Positions 43,215 through 46,708 of a DNA stretch of 46,708 nt are shown here, one piece after another; position 1 is the stretch's first letter; every line of letters begins with the position of its first letter. The stretch lies in contig JAMPGQ010000009.1 of NCBI GenBank assembly GCA_023663825.1, positions 1 through 46,708 of the forward strand, written 5' to 3'. A program made the translations under genes and the position numbers. Source of the stretch: Anaeroplasma bactoclasticum (GTDB lineage: Bacteria; Bacillota_I; Bacilli_A; Acholeplasmatales; Anaeroplasmataceae). The notes beneath the pieces are model-generated. The model worked only from the letters and a program-made list of their open reading frames with translations, ran no database searches and was not told the DNA's origin.

Positions 43215-44504
43215 CTATACCATTCTCTTTGCCTTACGACAATAATCTGTTAAATGTATTTTAGATGTACATGTGTAAGAACACATACCACATAAGATAC
43301 AAGCTTTAATATTCAACTTATTCAATGCATCCTTATCCTTGTTCTTTACTGCCTGCATAATTTGAATTGGCTGTAATCCTGCTGGACAAGAATATACACA
43401 GGAAGCACATCTTACACAAGGTTCTTCATGAATTGGGCGTTCATTTAAAACAATAGTTGAGGTACAAGTCTTTGTGATAACTGCATCATCTCTTACAAGG
43501 TTAGCTCCCATCATAGGTCCACCCATAATAAGAACCTTATTTTCATCACCCTTATATCCGCCACAAACATCAATCAATTCCTTTAAGGAAGTTCCTATTC
43601 TTAAACGAATATTTTGAGGAATATTAATTCCATCACCTGAAAGTGTATAGTTTCTCTTAGTAACAGGCTGATTATATTTTATTGCACGATATAAACCAAC
43701 AGTTGTTGAAACGTTAAATACCATTAACCCTAGCTTAGCAGGTAATACTCCTGCAGGCACCTTGATATCTAAAGCGGATTTAATCATTTCAATTTCCCAC
43801 CCTTGAGGATAATAATTTCCAACACGGCATACTTCAATATTTAAATCTGGGAATCTTGTCAACTCAGCAGTTAAACAATCATATAAATCTTGATATTTCT
43901 TCTTAATACAAATTAAGCCTTTCTTTGCTTTAAAAGCCTTCATTGCATAGCTTGCACCTAAGATTACACGTCTTGGATGTTCTAGCATCATACGGTGATC
44001 GGAAGAAATATATGGTTCACATTCTACACCATTAATTAATATTGTATGGATTGGATCCTTCGTTTGAAATTTTATATAGGTTGGGAAAGAACTTCCTCCC
44101 AAACCCACTAAAGAAACATCCTTTGTAATTCTTGCGAAATCCTCTAAGGTTAATTGATCAATTTCCTCATCACTTCTTGGAATTTCAGGACTAATCCATT
44201 CATCCTTTTTATCATTTTTAATTTGTATAAACTCTGTTAATTTTCCACTACGATGAAATTTTTTAACAAATCCTACCACTTCACCAGAAACAGTTGAGTG
44301 AATAGGTTGTTCAAAGAACGGTCCTTTTCTTACACCAAGTTTTTGTCCAATTTTAACCTTATCGCCAACCTTAACAAAAATGTCACTATCAGCACACCTA
44401 GCATTTGTTACAGCCATATAAATATATTCTGGCTCTAAATACCTTAGTGTAGGTAAACTTGTAGTAGAAACCACACCTGTTATTTGTCTTGTTTTAGCTA
44501 TCAC
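43215..44504 (-). CDS. rnfC: Rnf electron transport complex subunit C (NADH side)
   Basis: 429 residues, soluble. The FMN/NADH-binding domain shows GLGGSSFPTYIKF and the NGVECEPYISSDHRMMLE block; two ferredoxin motifs close the protein (CVRCASCVYSCP from about residue 363, CILCGMCSYTC from about 402). It hands electrons to NAD+. The start is GTG at 44504 with GGAGGG seven bases upstream. First gene of the Rnf set, 16 bases after the nucleotidyltransferase-fold gene, and so likely in its transcript. Confidence 0.97.
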   Translation of the reverse strand: MIAKTRQITGVVSTTSLPTLRYLEPEYIYMAVTNARCADSDIFVKVGDKVKIGQKLGVRKGPFFEQPIHSTVSGEVVGFVKKFHRSGKLTEFIQIKNDKKDEWISPEIPRSDEEIDQLTLEDFARITKDVSLVGLGGSSFPTYIKFQTKDPIHTILINGVECEPYISSDHRMMLEHPRRVILGASYAMKAFKAKKGLICIKKKYQDLYDCLTAELTRFPDLNIEVCRVGNYYPQGWEIEMIKSALDIKVPAGVLPAKLGLMVFNVSTTVGLYRAIKYNQPVTKRNYTLSGDGINIPQNIRLRIGTSLKELIDVCGGYKGDENKVLIMGGPMMGANLVRDDAVITKTCTSTIVLNERPIHEEPCVRCASCVYSCPAGLQPIQIMQAVKNKDKDALNKLNIKACILCGMCSYTCTSKIHLTDYCRKAKRMV

Positions 44505-44520
44505 TATAATCCCTCCTTCT

Positions 44521-45306
44521 TTACTTCTCTACAATGATAATTTCGAGTTTATCAATAATATCTTTTAATGTCTTTATATACACCTTAGAATTCTTAAACA
44601 TAGTATCAAATAATATATTTAAGTTCTCTTCAAATTTTAAAGGCAATATCTTACATTCTTTTTTACAGATAGAAATAAGTCTCTTTTCACCTGGATGTGT
44701 CATATCATTTAAGGCAAAAATAATATCAAAATAACTAGCTAAAAATTCTGTAGTTCTATGATTAATACTTACTTTGTCTTCTCTATTTATTGCTTTTTTG
44801 ATTTGATCATAATAACTTGGTAAAAAGCCATATAACAACGCACTATTTTTAGAAATAATATTTGAGCGTAATTGTTGTGGATAGTCTACATTAAACTTAT
44901 CCTGCATCTTTTTAAAAGCCCCTGATTTATCACTAAAAATATTAGAATGTAACACATTATGCCAAAGACATGTAGTGTATCCATTATGAGCACAGTGCTT
45001 AAAAACTACTGCCTCCAGCTCCTCTTCGAAGGCTTTAAAATCTCTATAGATAATATCAATGGGAATATCATCGTTCATTATACAATTATCTTCAGTTTCC
45101 CAAAAGGTATTATTACATTCAATCTGCTTACAGTATTTTTTTAAAATAGGTAATCTTTCCTCTGGTAAAACGGGTTTACTATAATATACATAAACATCAT
45201 AATCTGAAGCCTTATCTGCATATCCGCTGGCTCTAGATCCACCAATGGCTATAGCTTCTACCCCAGTCAATTGATTTAATTCATTTAATAAATCATCAAC
45301 AACCAT
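44521..45306 (-). CDS. Nucleotidyltransferase-fold protein (DUF4037-like)
   Basis: 261 residues. The N-terminal pol-beta-type fold has IAIGGSRASGYADKASDYDV, with GS and D-Y-D metal ligands and a third Asp in IPIDIIYRD. The rest is helical. Relatives include antibiotic nucleotidyltransferases and uncharacterised DUF4037-type proteins; the substrate is unknown. Directly upstream of rnfC on the same strand; the pairing looks incidental rather than functional. Confidence 0.75.
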   Translation of the reverse strand: MVVDDLLNELNQLTGVEAIAIGGSRASGYADKASDYDVYVYYSKPVLPEERLPILKKYCKQIECNNTFWETEDNCIMNDDIPIDIIYRDFKAFEEELEAVVFKHCAHNGYTTCLWHNVLHSNIFSDKSGAFKKMQDKFNVDYPQQLRSNIISKNSALLYGFLPSYYDQIKKAINREDKVSINHRTTEFLASYFDIIFALNDMTHPGEKRLISICKKECKILPLKFEENLNILFDTMFKNSKVYIKTLKDIIDKLEIIIVEK

Positions 45307-45329
45307 ACTTTCTTCCTTCTTATTACAAA

Positions 45330-45345
45330 ATAATAACGCTTACAT
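45330..45345 (-). promoter_or_regulatory. Possible second cre site, upstream of the nucleotidyltransferase-Rnf genes
   Basis: The minus strand reads ATGTAAGCGTTATTAT, one mismatch from WTGNNARCGNWWWCAW; the plus strand also fits with one mismatch. It lies 24 bases before the ATG. If real, CcpA would link Rnf expression to sugar supply. Confidence 0.4.
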
Positions 45346-45370
45346 TTCTATTTTAAAACATTTAAACAAG

Positions 45371-45400
45371 AAAATCTAGGAAAAAAAGCATTTTCCTAGA
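45371..45400 (-). terminator. Terminator after the MmcQ/YjbR-like gene
   Basis: TCTAGGAAAA pairs with TTTTCCTAGA (10 bp, 6-base loop); the minus strand then has TTTTCTTG. It lies 10 bases past the stop. Confidence 0.8.
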
Positions 45401-45409
45401 AAAAGTTTG

Positions 45410-46075
45410 CTAACTTGTATAAATATAGCTCTTTTTAATGTACATCATTACTTCTTCATCAGATACCGTATCATCCAAAGTAATTGTTACCCAGCTTTTC
45501 TTATTCATATGCCAGGCCAAATAAAATCCTTCTTGTTTTAAAAGAGCATCACGTTCATCTTCTTTTATTTTTAAGTTTAATATCTCAACCATACCAATCG
45601 CTTTCTTATCTAATTTACGTCTTTCAATATAAGCAATAAGAGCATACCATTTTTTATTATTAATGTGTCTAAAGATAGCATAATCTGGTGAAGATTCCCA
45701 AAGAAATTCTGGTTGATTATGGTATTGTTTTATAATTTTTCCTGCAATGCGATTAGCTTGCGGAGTAATAAAATAGAGCCTTTCACAGCATTTATTCTTA
45801 ATATCTAATAATATATTTTTATACTCTTCTCTAACAGAATTGACAAATTCCCCCTTCATACTTTCAATACGAAAATTATTATATTCTTCTCCTAAGCTTA
45901 AATCTATTATTTTTCCTGCAATTTGGTTGGATTCATCAAGCATAATCATTGCAGTAAATCCATTACTCATATTTATAGAATATCTATAGCAATTTTGTCT
46001 TTCTTCAAATCCATATGCTAAAAGCTTATCTTTATTAAATTTCATCTTTTTAAAAACTTCAGACTCTATGCTCAT
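45410..46075 (-). CDS. MmcQ/YjbR-family protein
   Basis: 221 residues. The last ~115 residues match the MmcQ/YjbR (double wing) pattern: SPDYAIFRHINNKKWYALI, then VEILNLKI and GFYLAWHMNKKSWVTI. The first 100 residues form a second related or separate domain often found in Firmicutes members. The family fold resembles DNA-binding proteins, but its role is not known. GGAGG is well spaced before the ATG. Confidence 0.78.
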   Translation of the reverse strand: MSIESEVFKKMKFNKDKLLAYGFEERQNCYRYSINMSNGFTAMIMLDESNQIAGKIIDLSLGEEYNNFRIESMKGEFVNSVREEYKNILLDIKNKCCERLYFITPQANRIAGKIIKQYHNQPEFLWESSPDYAIFRHINNKKWYALIAYIERRKLDKKAIGMVEILNLKIKEDERDALLKQEGFYLAWHMNKKSWVTITLDDTVSDEEVMMYIKKSYIYTS

Positions 46076-46118
46076 GCCTATTCCTCCAAAATTATTATAG
46101 CATATTTATAAAACATAT

Positions 46119-46126
46119 GGTATAAT
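46119..46126 (+). promoter_or_regulatory. Extended -10 promoter before the RhuM gene
   Basis: TGGTATAAT-type extended -10 (TATAAT at 46121-46126) with no clear -35. It gives a leader of about 120 bases. Confidence 0.5.
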
Positions 46127-46197
46127 AAACCTATGAGAAATAAAAGTGTAATTGATTTGGTATATACCATTTTTACAATTTTAAAAAAAACACTATT

Positions 46198-46230
46198 GAT
46201 CCGTCTGAAAAGATGGATCTTTTCTTTTTC
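46198..46230 (+). terminator. Hairpin with U-run in the RhuM leader (possible attenuator)
   Basis: GATCCGTCT, GAAA loop, AGATGGATC (9 bp, one G-T), then TTTTCTTTTTC, ending 22 bases before the RhuM ATG. A terminator in this place would limit expression unless read through. Confidence 0.6.
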
Positions 46231-46251
46231 TCAAAAAGAAAGGATGATATT

Positions 46252-46708
46252 ATGTTAAATAATGAAAACAAATTCGATTTAATCAAATTTGAGGATGGAG
46301 AGTTCTCTTTAGATGTAAGTGTAAGTCCTAATGAGGAGACTGTTTGGCTTACAGCCAATCAAATGGCGATACTTTTCGAAAGAGATGAAAAAACAATAAG
46401 AAAACATATAAATAACGTATTTTTTGAACAAGAAGTAGAAAAAATAAGCAACACGCATTTTTTGCGTGTTGCCGGAGTAGATCAAAGAGTTGCCTTTTAT
46501 TCCTTAAATGTTATTATTTCTGTCGGATATAGAGTCAAGTCTAGGAGAGGGGTTATATTTAGACAATGGGCCACCTCTATATTAAAACAATATATGATGA
46601 ATGGTTATGCTATCAATGAGAAACGTTGTTTTGCTCATAGTGATTCTATAGTGAATTTAAGTAATGATGTAGAAATAATCAAAAATAAAATAAACACTAT
46701 AGAAGATA
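46252..46708 (+). CDS. RhuM-family protein (partial, cut by the window edge)
   Basis: The first 152 residues of a virulence-protein RhuM homologue: the KilA-N/Bro-like opening (TVWLTANQMAILFERDEKTI, then RKHI), THFLRVAGVDQRVAFYSLNVIISVGYRVKS and the RQWATSILKQYMMNGY segment are characteristic. AAAGGA lies upstream of the ATG. Homologues are found on genomic islands and are often associated with Fic/Doc proteins; the function is unclear. The 3' end is outside the window. Confidence 0.9.
   Translation, partial: MLNNENKFDLIKFEDGEFSLDVSVSPNEETVWLTANQMAILFERDEKTIRKHINNVFFEQEVEKISNTHFLRVAGVDQRVAFYSLNVIISVGYRVKSRRGVIFRQWATSILKQYMMNGYAINEKRCFAHSDSIVNLSNDVEIIKNKINTIED

Noticed and set aside
1-46708. 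Mycoplasma-type code with UGA as Trp
   Set aside because: Several core genes (serS, PAP2, the lipoprotein at 30714) end properly at TGA, and Trp is encoded by TGG throughout.

Overview
The window is AT-rich and almost gapless, with short intergenic gaps, strong AGGAGG-type ribosome sites, a T-box leader and CcpA-type cre sites. This points to a low-GC Firmicutes or Mollicutes-like anaerobe. UGA acts as a stop (serS and the PAP2 gene both end in it), so the genetic code is standard. Three very large surface proteins end in a membrane helix plus a lysine-rich tail rather than LPXTG. That is compatible with a gut Erysipelotrichia, Acholeplasmatales or RF39-type lineage, but the lineage is inference.

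Layout. 0.15-2.5 kb (minus): a GNAT acetyltransferase and a PAP2 phosphatase, then rplM-rpsI with a clear promoter and a possible L13 leader hairpin. 2.6-26.9 kb (minus): one long glycosaminoglycan operon of 15 genes. It starts at a sigma-A promoter (TTGACT-N17-TACAAT) followed by a near-consensus cre site, and runs: discoidin-like protein, GH88 unsaturated glucuronyl hydrolase, two LplB/LplC-type permeases, a phase-variable surface protein, a secreted heparinase II/III-type lyase, a solute-binding lipoprotein, a cytoplasmic PL8 lyase, a secreted beta-helix protein with seven InlB-type repeats, an RpiR/SIS regulator, an aldose-epimerase homologue, nagB, nagA, a ROK sugar kinase and an MsmK-type ATPase. 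Read together: polymer is bound and cut outside, oligosaccharides are imported, PL8 and GH88 release unsaturated uronate and amino sugar, and kinase-NagA-NagB bring GlcNAc into glycolysis. There is no sulfatase and the amino-sugar branch is of the GlcNAc type, so hyaluronan or another unsulfated GlcNAc polymer is the best guess.

The operon carries two G10 tracts on its coding strand. One lies inside the signal-peptide coding region of the 1026-residue surface protein and puts this copy out of frame; one base fewer restores a perfect secreted ORF. The other lies directly before the first gene's start codon, where it may act as or space the ribosome binding site. This looks like a two-switch, slipped-strand phase-variable polysaccharide-use locus.

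27-30.2 kb (minus): an N-acetylhexosamine 1-kinase homologue, a sugar nucleotidyltransferase and galE, resembling the back half of the bifidobacterial lacto-N-biose pathway. 30.3-34.5 kb (minus): two unknown envelope proteins, an MscS channel, serS with a serine (UCU) T-box, and a small membrane protein. A terminator-ended plus-strand RNA candidate lies between mscS and serS.

34.6-38.1 kb (plus): a separate accessory cassette on the opposite strand. It holds an exported protein broken by an A7 frameshift, a lipoprotein and a radical SAM/SPASM enzyme, behind a strong promoter with a tandem 10-bp direct repeat. 38.2-39.3 kb: a Fic protein whose promoter carries three perfect 11-bp tandem repeats. 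39.6-44.5 kb (minus): an Rnf complex in the order C-D-G-E-A-X-B. RnfB is only 107 residues and lacks its ferredoxin domains, and X is an 80-residue membrane protein with a matching Cys pattern. 44.5-46.7 kb: a nucleotidyltransferase-fold protein, an MmcQ/YjbR-like protein, and the start of a RhuM-family gene cut by the window edge.
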